A stretch of 43,450 nucleotides of DNA from an uncultured Pseudomonadota bacterium (lineage in GTDB: Bacteria > Pseudomonadota > Gammaproteobacteria > Steroidobacterales > Steroidobacteraceae). The notes under the pieces are model-generated. The model saw nothing but the letters and a program-made list of their open reading frames with translations, made no database searches and was not told where the DNA came from. Positions 16,679 to 26,891 of the stretch are shown in pieces. The stretch's first letter is position 1, and every line of letters starts with the position of its first letter. The position numbers were made by a program, and so were the translations under genes. The stretch spans positions 1 through 43,450 of the forward strand of contig CAIUGU010000010.1 of assembly GCA_903898785.1 (NCBI GenBank), given 5' to 3'.

Positions 16679-17962
16679 ATGCGCATCCTCTATTCCCTGC
16701 TCACTTACCTCGCCGCGCCGCTCGCCTTCCTGGCGCAGCTCGGGCGTGGCTTCGGGGATCGTGCGTACTGGGACCGCGCCGGCGAGCGGTTCGGCTTCGG
16801 AGCCCGCTTGGCCGGCCCTTCGATGTGGATCCATGCCGTCTCCGTCGGTGAAGTGCGTGCGGCCGCCATCCTCGTCCCGCGGCTGAAGCAGCGCTGGCCG
16901 AGCCTGCCGATCGTCATCACCACGACCACGCCGACGGGGGCGCGCCAGGTCCGCGAGCTGTTCGCAGACCGCGTCACGCACTGTTACCTGCCCTTCGACC
17001 TGCCGGGCGCCGTGCGTCGCTTCCTGGACCGCGTGCAGCCTTGCGCGGGCGTCATCATGGAGACGGAAATCTGGCCGGTCCTGTATGGCGAGTGCAGCCG
17101 GCGCGGCATTCCACTCACGATTGCGAGTGCGCGACTGTCGCCGCGATCGACACCGCGCTACCAGCGCCTCTCGGGCCTGATGCGCGACGTCTTCGCGGGT
17201 GACATCACCGTCGCCGCGCAAAGCGCGGCCGACGCGGAGCGCTACGTCTCCATAGGCGCGAACGCCGCACGAACCCTCGTTGCCGGCAACATCAAGTTCG
17301 ATCTCGACGTGCCGGAGGAGGTCCGCGCGAAGGGGTACGCGTTGCGTGAACGGATCGGGGGTGCGCGGCCGGTCTGGATCGCGGGCAGCACGCGCGAGGG
17401 AGAGGAAGCGTTGCTGCTCGGCGCCCACGAGAAGATCGTGGCAGCGCATCCGGGCGCGCTGCTGATCCTCGTTCCCCGCCATCCGCAGCGGTTTGCCGAC
17501 GTGGAGTCGCTGCTGGTTCGTGAGGGAGTGCGCTTCGTGACACGTTCGAGCGGCGCTCGGGTTGCGGCCGATGCGTCCGTGTTGCTCGTCGATGCGGTGG
17601 GAGAGTTGCTCGCGTTCTATGCCAGCGCGGACGTCGCGTTCGTCGGCGGGACGCTCGTGCCGATCGGCGGACACAACCTGCTGGAACCGGCGGCGCTCGG
17701 CCTGCCGGTCCTGACCGGACCCCACGTGTTCAATGCCCCGGATGTTGCGCGTGCCCTGCTCGATGCGGGCGCCGCCATGGAAGTGCGGGATGCGGAGGAA
17801 GTGGCTGCGGCAGTGACGCGCCTGCTCGGCGATGCAGACGAACGGCAACGCAGGGGGCATGCCGGCATGGGTGTGCTCGCGGCCAATCGAGGCGCGGTCG
17901 AGCGGATCGTCGAACTCGTGGCGACGAGGTTGCCCGAGGAAACCAAGAGGCTACGAAGCTAG
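16679..17962 (+). CDS. waaA: 3-deoxy-D-manno-octulosonic-acid transferase (Kdo transferase)
   Basis: WaaA (KdtA) transfers Kdo from CMP-Kdo to lipid IVA at the inner face of the cytoplasmic membrane. From the ATG at 16679 the protein is 427 residues, normal for the family. It starts with a membrane-associated helix (ILYSLLTYLAAPLAFLAQL). It has the catalytic base Glu58 in HAVSVGEV, the acceptor-side TTTTPTGARQV, METEIWP, and the C-terminal CMP-binding region FVGGTLVPIGGHNLLEPAALG. With a KdkA gene nearby the enzyme may be monofunctional, because KdkA organisms typically carry one Kdo, but this is inference. It is divergent from the acyltransferase pair and convergent with tolC. Confidence 0.96.
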   Translation: MRILYSLLTYLAAPLAFLAQLGRGFGDRAYWDRAGERFGFGARLAGPSMWIHAVSVGEVRAAAILVPRLKQRWPSLPIVITTTTPTGARQVRELFADRVTHCYLPFDLPGAVRRFLDRVQPCAGVIMETEIWPVLYGECSRRGIPLTIASARLSPRSTPRYQRLSGLMRDVFAGDITVAAQSAADAERYVSIGANAARTLVAGNIKFDLDVPEEVRAKGYALRERIGGARPVWIAGSTREGEEALLLGAHEKIVAAHPGALLILVPRHPQRFADVESLLVREGVRFVTRSSGARVAADASVLLVDAVGELLAFYASADVAFVGGTLVPIGGHNLLEPAALGLPVLTGPHVFNAPDVARALLDAGAAMEVRDAEEVAAAVTRLLGDADERQRRGHAGMGVLAANRGAVERIVELVATRLPEETKRLRS

Positions 17963-18016
17963 GAAGCCGGGGTTGCCGGAGTGTCCGGAAGTCGGACTAC
18001 CTCGCTTGGCGGGCGG

Positions 18017-19390
18017 CTACTCCCGCAGCCAGCCGTTGATCTCGGCGAGGTCCTCGCGCGACAGCGTGCCGGCGGCCTGCTTCAACTGGATGATGCCGAT
18101 GATGTAGTCGTACTTGCTGCGGGCGTAGTTCGTCTCCGCATCAAGCAGGCGGCGCTGCGCATCCAGCACGTCGACGGTGGTGCGCGTGCCGACCTCGAAC
18201 CCGGCCTCGGAGGCCCGCAGCGCCGTGCGGCTCGATTCGACGGCCTGCCTGAGGGCCTGCACGCGCGAAATGCCGCTGTTTACGCCGAGGTACGCGTCGC
18301 GTGCGGCGCGTTCGGTTTCACGCGCGGTGCGCTCGAGGCGTTCCCGCGCTGCGCGATGCCGATACACCTGTTCGCGCACACGCGAGGACACGGCGCCGCC
18401 TGAATAGATCGGAACCGTCAGCTGCAGCGCGATCGAGTCCTGTGTGATGTCGCTGTTGGCGGGCGACGGATTGCCGTTGTTGATCTGGTCCGCGTCCTGG
18501 GCGTTGTTGAAGCGCGTGCCCACGAGGTCGAGCGTCGGGTAATGCCCCGTGCGGGCATTGTTGATCGCTTCCCGCGCGATATCGAGCGACAGGCGGCTCG
18601 AGATCAGCGTCAGGTTCTGTTCCATCGCGGCGGTCACCCACTGTTCCTCGCTGGCAGGACTCGGGCTGTTGAGCGGCATGTCCTCGCCGGGCGCCGCGAG
18701 GGTCGTGAACATCTCGCCCGTCAGTTCGCGCAGCAGCTCCTGGTTCGTCGACAGCGTGCGCTTCGCGGCAATGACCGCGGCGCGCGCCTGGTCAGCTGCC
18801 GCACGGGACTCCTGCACGTCGGTAATCGCGATCAGGCCGACTTCGTAGCGCTGCTCGGCCTGCTCCAGCTGGCGGCTGACGGCGGCGAGCGCCCCCTCGG
18901 TGGCTTCCAGCTGGTCCTTCGCGGAAAGGACGTTGAAGTAGCGTTGCGACACGCGGAACACCAGGTTCTGCTCGGCGGCGTGGAAATCCGCTTCCGCCTG
19001 GGCGACCTGTCCGTCGGCCCGGCGCAATGCGACCCAACGGTCCCAGCGGAACAGCGGCTGCGTGAGCTGGATCTGGTACTGCTTGATGGTGGCGTCGATG
19101 GTCTGCCGAGTGGTGCCCACGACGGGCACGCCGCCCACCACCGCGAGGGTGCTGTTCTCGCCCTTCTGGTCGCGCGAGATGTAGTTGCCGTTGGCACTGA
19201 CCGTCGGCAGCAGCCCGGCCAGCGCCTGGGGCTTCGCTTCGAGCGTTGCGAGGCGGGTGGCCTCGGCCTCGCGGATCTGCGGATCGCTCTGCAGCGCCCG
19301 CTGGTAGACCTCGAGCAGGTCGGCGCCGTGTGCAAACGGAACCGCCAGCGCGAGGCCCAGGGTAATTGCGAAGCGGATTGTCTGTCTCAT
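18017..19390 (-). CDS. tolC: TolC-family outer-membrane channel protein
   Basis: The 457-residue protein has a clear N-terminal signal peptide (about 1-23, ending AHGAD). It shows the internal duplication of the TolC family, two long alpha-helical hairpin repeats (for example LLEVYQRALQSDPQIREAEA near the N-terminus and the related NARTGHYPTLDLVG in the second half) separated by beta-barrel strands. It is the outer-membrane exit duct for type I secretion and tripartite efflux pumps. VGTRTTVDVLDAQRRLLDAE near the C-terminus is typical of the group. The gene lies downstream of rhodanese and Pcm-like genes on the same strand, an order common beside waaA in gammaproteobacteria. Confidence 0.95.
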   Translation of the reverse strand: MRQTIRFAITLGLALAVPFAHGADLLEVYQRALQSDPQIREAEATRLATLEAKPQALAGLLPTVSANGNYISRDQKGENSTLAVVGGVPVVGTTRQTIDATIKQYQIQLTQPLFRWDRWVALRRADGQVAQAEADFHAAEQNLVFRVSQRYFNVLSAKDQLEATEGALAAVSRQLEQAEQRYEVGLIAITDVQESRAAADQARAAVIAAKRTLSTNQELLRELTGEMFTTLAAPGEDMPLNSPSPASEEQWVTAAMEQNLTLISSRLSLDIAREAINNARTGHYPTLDLVGTRFNNAQDADQINNGNPSPANSDITQDSIALQLTVPIYSGGAVSSRVREQVYRHRAARERLERTARETERAARDAYLGVNSGISRVQALRQAVESSRTALRASEAGFEVGTRTTVDVLDAQRRLLDAETNYARSKYDYIIGIIQLKQAAGTLSREDLAEINGWLRE

Positions 19391-19475
19391 CGGAACGTGT
19401 CCTAAGAAGGCGCCGTTGTCGTCCGGCAGGCAGGGCGAAATGCGTTTCGGACCTGGCCCCTTGTCCGGGCCAGGC

Positions 19476-19796
19476 TCAGTAGGTCGGCAGGCTGGGATCC
19501 ACGTCCTTCGACCAGGCGAGGATGCCGCCCGCCAGGTTCACGGCCCTGAAGCCATGCTGTTGCAGCAGTCGCGCGACTTCGAGGCTGCGCCGGCCCGAGC
19601 GGCACAGCACCACCGTTTCCACTGCCTGATCGAGCTCGGCCAGGCGGCCCTGCACTTCGTTCATCGGGATGTGGACGATTCCGGGCACACTCACGATACC
19701 CAGCTCCCATGCTTCGCGCACGTCAAGAAGCGTCAAGTTTTCTCCGCGTTCCTTACGTGCAAGAAACTCGGCCGGCGTGATCTCGGGAATGCTCAA
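19476..19796 (-). CDS. Rhodanese-like sulfurtransferase domain protein
   Basis: This single-domain rhodanese of 106 residues uses a TTG start at 19794-19796, supported by AGGA seven bases upstream. A longer frame would run into the Pcm-like gene. The active-site loop is VVLCRSGRRS with Cys65, and the preceding LLDVREAWELGI is the CDC25/rhodanese entry motif. The loop CRSGRR matches thiosulfate/persulfide-type single-domain rhodaneses such as GlpE. It is cytosolic, with no signal peptide. It lies 37 bp after the Pcm-like gene and 85 bp before tolC, so the three probably share a transcript; a link in function is not evident. Confidence 0.92.
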   Translation of the reverse strand: MSIPEITPAEFLARKERGENLTLLDVREAWELGIVSVPGIVHIPMNEVQGRLAELDQAVETVVLCRSGRRSLEVARLLQQHGFRAVNLAGGILAWSKDVDPSLPTY

Positions 19797-19833
19797 TGGA
19801 AGGTCCTGGTGGCGGGCGAGGGCCGGGAAGACG

Positions 19834-20499
19834 TCAGAAGACGAACCGCGACGGATGGCGTGCGTTGACCAGCGCCGGGATCGACGTTTCGAACAGCGCG
19901 ACACGGTTCCAGGCCGCCTCGCCGGTGCGCGTCACCAGCCAGGCTTCCATGACCGGCGCTTCGCCGACCACCACGAACAGCCGGCCGCCCACCTTCAGCG
20001 CCTGCTCGAAACGAGCGTCGTACACGGGCAGCGAGCTGGACACGGCAATCGCATCGTACTGGTTCGTTTCGGCGAGCTGCATGGCATCGGCCTTTTCGAC
20101 CACGACATTGTTGGCCGCTGCAGCCAGCAGGTTGCGCGCAGCGAGCTCCGCGAGGTCGGCATGGATCTCGAGGGACCGCACCCGCGCCGCCATGCGGCTC
20201 AGGCAGGCGGCGAGGAAACCGGTGCCGCTGCCCACGTCGAGCACGGCGTCCGTCGGCTTGAGGTCGAGTGCCTGCAGGATCTTGCCGTCCACCTTAGGCG
20301 GCAGCATCACTTCGCCATGGCCGAGCGGGATCGGGGCGTCGGCAAAGGCCAGGGCGCTGAAGCCCGCGGGGACGAACGCCTCGCGACGGACCCGCCGGAG
20401 GACGTCCAACACCTTGGGATCGAGGACGTCCCAGGCACGGACCTGCTGCTCGACCATCTGCTGCCGGGCGGCCTCGATATTCGTATTGACCAGACTCAT
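19834..20499 (-). CDS. Protein-L-isoaspartate O-methyltransferase family protein (Pcm-like)
   Basis: The 221-residue protein starts at the ATG 20497-20499. It has the SAM-binding motif AVLDVGSGTGFLAACL (86-100) and the N-terminal PCMT pattern RREAFVP...PIPLGHG. The catalytic-region motif usually read as Q(T)ISQP after GHG is replaced by EVMLPPK, so the isoaspartate-repair serine appears to be missing. The protein may be a divergent family member with another methyl acceptor. It is the first gene of the Pcm-like/rhodanese/tolC unit and divergent from a GGDEF-EAL gene. Fold assignment is secure; enzymatic activity is not. Confidence 0.85.
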   Translation of the reverse strand: MSLVNTNIEAARQQMVEQQVRAWDVLDPKVLDVLRRVRREAFVPAGFSALAFADAPIPLGHGEVMLPPKVDGKILQALDLKPTDAVLDVGSGTGFLAACLSRMAARVRSLEIHADLAELAARNLLAAAANNVVVEKADAMQLAETNQYDAIAVSSSLPVYDARFEQALKVGGRLFVVVGEAPVMEAWLVTRTGEAAWNRVALFETSIPALVNARHPSRFVF

Positions 20500-20846
20500 G
20501 CGCGCTCTCTGTCCGAAATCGTGGGGGTGCCGGCCGGGAATGGCCCCGGTGCGGCGTGGCAAGTGTAAAGCACATCGGCGCCCGGCCCCAAGAAAGCCTG
20601 CGACCCGTTGCGTCCGTCCGGCAGTGTTGGTTGACGAGACTGCCGGGCAGCGCGTTGCCGCCTTCGCAGGCACCCGCGTCGAACTTGTTTACAGTCGGGC
20701 TGTTACGCGCAAAAAGCGCGTGACGATTATGGTCAATAACCCGAAGCGAGGCGGCGGCCATCGGATATGCTGCGTCAACGGCATGCTGCACGGTTTTGCG
20801 CGGGCAGGCGCCGCAGATTGAAACGAGAGGATCGGCCCACTCCCCC
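20500..20846. promoter_or_regulatory. Divergent intergenic region between the Pcm-like and GGDEF-EAL genes
   Basis: These 347 bp have no supported gene. They contain two stem-loops. One is CCGGCAGT (20618-20625) with ACTGCCGG (20639-20646). The other is GTTACGCGC-AAAAA-GCGCGTGAC (20702-20724), a 9-bp stem with one T-G pair. The 10-mer TTGTTTACAG (20685-20694) also occurs at 1681-1690 in the other regulatory region. I could not assign a promoter. Confidence 0.4.
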
Positions 20847-23144
20847 ATGTCCGGCACCTTGACCCTCCTGCTTGCGATCCTCGCGGCTGCACTGGCCGGT
20901 TTGCTTGTCTGGTGCAGGCGGAATGGCCTGGCGTTGACCCGTGCCGCCGAGGAGTTGAGCGGCATCGTGCGGACGGGCCGGTTTGCCGCCCGTGTCTCGG
21001 CGGAAGGCAGCGCCGAAACCCTGGCGTCTGCCGCCAACCAGCTCCTCGACCAGGTGTCGCGATTCGACGAGAAACTCGAATCCCGCGAGCAGGTCATCGG
21101 CGACGTCCTCACGAGCCTGCACGAAGCCGTGGCCGTCCATCGTGACACGCTCGTCTTCGCCAACGACCGGTTCGCCGCGCTCGTGGGTGCCAAGTCCGGC
21201 GCGGACCTCCTGGGCAAGCCGCTGGCCAGTGTCGTGCACCACGACTACGAAGGCCTGGTGGCCGAGTACCTCAAGCGCACGCTGCGGGCCGAGTCGGCGC
21301 CGACCCGCCTGGAAGTCGAACTGCATCCCACCGCCGACCAGACCGCCAGGGTCGAGCTCGCATGCACGCGGATCGACTACCAGGGCCTGCCTGCGCTGCT
21401 GCTCACGCTGGTCGAGATGGGGCCCCGCACGACGGCGTCCACTGCCGTGAGCCGCGCGCGGCCCACGGCATGGGAGACGCTCGATTCCATCGGCGAAGGC
21501 GTCATCACGACAGACGCCGCCGGACACATCGACTACATGAACCAGGCGGCCGAACAGCTGATGGGCATCGCCGCGCCCGACGCGATGGGCAAGCTCATCA
21601 CCGAGGTCATCGCGCTCGTGGACGAGAACGACCGCCGCTCCCTCGGCGATCCCGTCAAGCAGTGCCTCGCGTCGAAAGCGCGCGTCACGGTGGGCCGTCG
21701 CGGCCTGATGGTGTCGCGCAGCGGCGAGACCGAGCGCTCGGTCGAACTGTCCGCCTCGCCCCTCAAGAACCAGCGCAGCGAGCTCGTCGGGTCGGTGGTG
21801 GTCGTGCGCGACGTCTCCGAGATGCGCGGCCTGACGCAGCAGATGTCGTACCAGGCGAGCCACGACGCGCTCACGGGCCTCGCCAACCGCCGTGAATTCG
21901 AGCGGCGCGTACAGGAGTCGCTCGAGTCGGCCCGCGCCAACTCCGCCCGCCACGCGCTGTGCTACCTGGACCTGGACCGCTTCAAGGCGGTCAACGATTC
22001 GTGCGGCCATGCCGCCGGCGACAGCATGCTCCGGGAGGTCGCCGCGCTGATCAAGGACACGGTGCGCGACTCGGATACCGTGGGGCGCCTGGGGGGAGAC
22101 GAGTTCGGCCTGCTGCTCGCCGGCTGCCCGCTCGAGAAGGCCCGCCAGATCGCGGACGACGTGGTGCAGAAGGTCAACGACTACCGGTTCGTCTGGAAGG
22201 ACAAGATCTTCACCATCGGCGTCAGCGTCGGCCTCGTCGAGGTATCGAGCGAGAGCGGCGCCCTCGAGGAAGTGATCAGCGCTGCCGACTCGGCGTGCTA
22301 CGTCGCGAAGAAGCAGGGCAACCATGTCCACGTCTACTCGTCGCGCGACGAGGCGGCTGCAAGGCATCGCGGCGAGATCCAGTGGCTGCAGAAGCTGCAG
22401 TCCGCCCTCAAGGACGGCCGCTTCGAGTTGCTGATGCAGCCCATCGTCGCGACCTCGAGTGCGACCGGAGACGGCCCCGCGTTCGAGGTGCTGCTGCGCC
22501 TGCAGGACGACGCGGTGCCGGGCGGCATTCCGCCGTCGGAGTTCCTGCGCGCCGCGGAGCGGTACCGTCTCATGGGCGAGGTGGACCGCTGGGTAGTGCA
22601 GAATGCCTTCACCGCGTTGGGTCGGGGCGACATCCGCCTGCCGGTCGGTCGCAGCCTGGCGATCAACCTGTCCGGCCAGACGCTGGGCGACCCGCAGTTC
22701 CTCGAATTCGTCGTCGACTGCCTGGACCGTACGGGTGTGTCGCCGCACCAGGTCTGCTTCGAGGTGACGGAGAACTCCGTCATCACCAACATGGAACATT
22801 CCCGCCGCTTCATCGGCGTGCTGCACGGCATGGGCTGCCACTTCGCGCTCGACGACTTCGGTCGTGGCCTGTCTTCGTTCGGCAACCTCAAGAGCCTGGA
22901 GCTCGACTACCTCAAGATCGACGGCTCGTTCATCAGCAACCTTGCTGCCGACACCGTGAACCAGGCGATGGTAGCCGCGATGATCAAGCTGGCGCGCACG
23001 CTGAAGTTCAAGGTGGTGGCGGAGCACGTCGAGGACATGGGCGCCCTCGAGGCCGCCAAGCGCATGGGCGTCGACTTCGTGCAGGGCTACCAGCTCGGCC
23101 GCCCGCAGCCGATGAACCGGGTGGCGGCGGCCAGAGCCGTCTGA
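20847..23144 (+). CDS. Membrane-anchored PAS-GGDEF-EAL cyclic-di-GMP signalling protein
   Basis: The 765-residue protein starts at the ATG 20847. One N-terminal membrane segment (TLTLLLAILAAALAGLLVW) is followed by a linker and two PAS-like sensor regions (about 85-200 and 215-320). The diguanylate cyclase domain has an intact GGDEF near residue 416 and an inhibitory site RDSD five residues before it. The C-terminal phosphodiesterase domain reads EVL instead of EAL (near 547), a tolerated variant. It keeps VTEN, DDFGRGLSSF and the catalytic Lys stretch LDYLKIDGSF, so both activities are plausible. It acts at the inner membrane to make or break c-di-GMP. It ends at a strong bidirectional terminator. 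Confidence 0.95.
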   Translation: MSGTLTLLLAILAAALAGLLVWCRRNGLALTRAAEELSGIVRTGRFAARVSAEGSAETLASAANQLLDQVSRFDEKLESREQVIGDVLTSLHEAVAVHRDTLVFANDRFAALVGAKSGADLLGKPLASVVHHDYEGLVAEYLKRTLRAESAPTRLEVELHPTADQTARVELACTRIDYQGLPALLLTLVEMGPRTTASTAVSRARPTAWETLDSIGEGVITTDAAGHIDYMNQAAEQLMGIAAPDAMGKLITEVIALVDENDRRSLGDPVKQCLASKARVTVGRRGLMVSRSGETERSVELSASPLKNQRSELVGSVVVVRDVSEMRGLTQQMSYQASHDALTGLANRREFERRVQESLESARANSARHALCYLDLDRFKAVNDSCGHAAGDSMLREVAALIKDTVRDSDTVGRLGGDEFGLLLAGCPLEKARQIADDVVQKVNDYRFVWKDKIFTIGVSVGLVEVSSESGALEEVISAADSACYVAKKQGNHVHVYSSRDEAAARHRGEIQWLQKLQSALKDGRFELLMQPIVATSSATGDGPAFEVLLRLQDDAVPGGIPPSEFLRAAERYRLMGEVDRWVVQNAFTALGRGDIRLPVGRSLAINLSGQTLGDPQFLEFVVDCLDRTGVSPHQVCFEVTENSVITNMEHSRRFIGVLHGMGCHFALDDFGRGLSSFGNLKSLELDYLKIDGSFISNLAADTVNQAMVAAMIKLARTLKFKVVAEHVEDMGALEAAKRMGVDFVQGYQLGRPQPMNRVAAARAV

Positions 23145-23150
23145 GAAGAA

Positions 23151-23199
23151 GCTTGAGGCAGAAGGATCACTGAAAGCCTCTGGCGCCAGCCCCCAGCCC
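23151..23199 (+). repeat. Short dispersed intergenic repeat, copy 2
   Basis: The sequence starts GCTTGAGGCAGAAGGATCAC, includes AAGCCTCTGG and ends CAGCCCCCAGCCC. It matches the copies at 11418 and 31051 over most of its length but lacks the second GCTTGAGG unit. It lies between the GGDEF-EAL stop codon and the bidirectional terminator, again at a convergent gene boundary. Confidence 0.75.
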
Positions 23200-23209
23200 A
23201 AAAGAAAAA

Positions 23210-23235
23210 GGCGCAGCTTTCGCTGCGCCTTTTTT
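23210..23235. terminator. Bidirectional intrinsic terminator between GGDEF-EAL and hppA
   Basis: A perfect 8-bp stem, GGCGCAGC (23210-23217) with GCTGCGCC (23222-23229), has a TTTC loop and is followed by TTTTTT on the plus strand. It is preceded by an A-rich run that becomes the T-tract on the minus strand. It serves both convergent genes. Confidence 0.92.
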
Positions 23236-23257
23236 GTTGCCTCGGCAGGCCGTCCGC

Positions 23258-25291
<2,034 letters not shown>

Positions 25292-25433
25292 GAGTCCAGT
25301 CCTCCCAGTTATCGATCAGCGGACCGCCTGTCTCCCGCCGTCCGCCGCCTCGCGACGAGGCGCCATCGGGTGGGTACAGGCGATTGATTATGTTTGGAAA
25401 AGGCGCCCGCCAGCGGCGCAAAATCGCCGGCGA

Positions 25434-26705
25434 CTATACCACGAAGTCGGCTTTCAGCCTGCGCTTGACGGGAGTGTTCTTCAGCGTCACGTACTGCGGC
25501 AGGCCGTCCCGGTAGGGGGGGTAGTCCTCGCCCTTGATGAGGGGGGCCAGGTAGCGGCGGCCCTTGGCGGTGATGTGCATGCCGTCGGCCGTGATGTAGT
25601 CGCGCGGCAGCTTCTTTTCCTGGTTGGCCACGTCCGCGAGCTTCGCGACCCCGATTTTCCAGCGGTAAGGCTTGTCCGACACCCGCACGATGGCCGGCAT
25701 CACCGAGTTGGCACCCTTCAAGGCGAGTTCGACGGCGGCCTTGCCGACGGCATAGGCCTGCTCGACGTCCACCTTGGAGGCGATGTGCCGGGCGGCACGC
25801 TGCAGGTAGTCTGCGACGGCCCAGTGGTACTTGTAGCCGAGCTTGCGCTTGACGATTTCCGCCACGACCGGGCCGACACCCCCGAGCTGGGCGTGGCCGA
25901 AGGCATCCCGGGTGCCCGCGTCGGCCAGGAACCTGCCCTCGGCGTTCTTGACGCCTTCAGAGACGACGACGGAGCAGTATCCGTACCGGTCCACGCATTC
26001 CTTCACCCGCGCGCAGAACTTTTCCTCGTCGAAGGTGATTTCCGGGAACAGGATGATCTGCGGGGAATCCCCGGCCTTCTCGGCCGCAAGGCCGCCGGCG
26101 GCCGCGATCCAGCCGGCGTGGCGGCCCATGACCTCCAGGATGAATACCTTGGTTGACGTCCGCGCCATGGAGGCCACGTCGAAGCCGGCTTCCCGGATCG
26201 ACACGGCGACGTACTTGGCTACGGAGCCGAAGCCGGGACAGCAGTCGGTCAGCGGCAGGTCGTTGTCCACGGTCTTCGGCACGTGGATGGCCTGCAGGGG
26301 GTAATCGATACGGCTGGCCAGCTGGGCCACTTTCAGGCAGGTGTCGGCCGAGTCTCCGCCGCCGTTGTAGAAGAAATAGCCGATGTCGTGCGCCTTGAAG
26401 ACCTCGATGAGCCGCTCGTACTGCGCGGTCGAGTCCTCGAACTTCTTGAGCTTGTAGCGGGCGGAGCCGAAGGCACCCGCCGGGGTGTGCCTGAGGGCGC
26501 GGATGTCACGTGCCGACTCCTTGCTGGTGTCGATCAGGTCTTCCTGCAGGGCGCCCAGGATGCCGTTGCGGCCGGCGTACACCTTGCCGATCCGGTCCTT
26601 GTGCTTGCGTGCTGTCTCGATGACGCCGCAGGCCGAGGCATTGATGACGGCGGTGACGCCGCCCGACTGGGCGTAAAAAGCGTTCCGGGGCACAGGTTTA
26701 GGCAT
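25434..26705 (-). CDS. pfp: Pyrophosphate-dependent 6-phosphofructokinase
   Basis: The 423-residue enzyme phosphorylates fructose 6-phosphate with PPi, reversibly, at the committed step of glycolysis. Two positions argue for PPi over ATP: the phosphoryl-donor loop reads NGGGDSADT (115-121), with Asp where ATP enzymes have Gly, and the catalytic motif is PKTVDND (143-149), with Lys where ATP enzymes have Gly. MGRHAGWIAA and a C-terminal substrate region complete the family pattern. It starts at the ATG 26703-26705. It is 142 bp upstream of hppA on the same strand, the arrangement known from methylotrophic gammaproteobacteria. A divergent adenylate kinase gene follows. Confidence 0.95.
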   Translation of the reverse strand: MPKPVPRNAFYAQSGGVTAVINASACGVIETARKHKDRIGKVYAGRNGILGALQEDLIDTSKESARDIRALRHTPAGAFGSARYKLKKFEDSTAQYERLIEVFKAHDIGYFFYNGGGDSADTCLKVAQLASRIDYPLQAIHVPKTVDNDLPLTDCCPGFGSVAKYVAVSIREAGFDVASMARTSTKVFILEVMGRHAGWIAAAGGLAAEKAGDSPQIILFPEITFDEEKFCARVKECVDRYGYCSVVVSEGVKNAEGRFLADAGTRDAFGHAQLGGVGPVVAEIVKRKLGYKYHWAVADYLQRAARHIASKVDVEQAYAVGKAAVELALKGANSVMPAIVRVSDKPYRWKIGVAKLADVANQEKKLPRDYITADGMHITAKGRRYLAPLIKGEDYPPYRDGLPQYVTLKNTPVKRRLKADFVV

Positions 26706-26803
26706 GGAAGGCTCCAGGGATGCGGACGGCTTGCCGCATTCTACCGAGACCGGTGGGCGTGGCGCTCCCTCTTTCCGGCGGTCCCTCGCAAGACGCTTTT
26801 AGA

Positions 26804-26833
26804 TTGGCTCGGCGTGCGCTTTTTTAGTAGGGT
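26804..26833 (+). promoter_or_regulatory. Possible sigma-70 promoter for adk
   Basis: TTGGCT (26804-26809) and TAGGGT (26828-26833) are separated by 18 bp and lie about 60 bp upstream of the adk start, in an AT-richer patch. Each box departs from consensus, so this is only a candidate. Confidence 0.3.
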
Positions 26834-26891
26834 AGCGAGCCTTTGCGGGCGCAAATCGCCCCCTGACGAACACTTCAGAGGTTCCGCGACA

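Noticed and set aside
15714-17860. Fusion of the acyltransferase copy B with a ~400-residue N-terminal extension
   Set aside because: The open frame upstream of 16639 is antisense to waaA and has no domain features; the family start is at the ATG 16637-16639.
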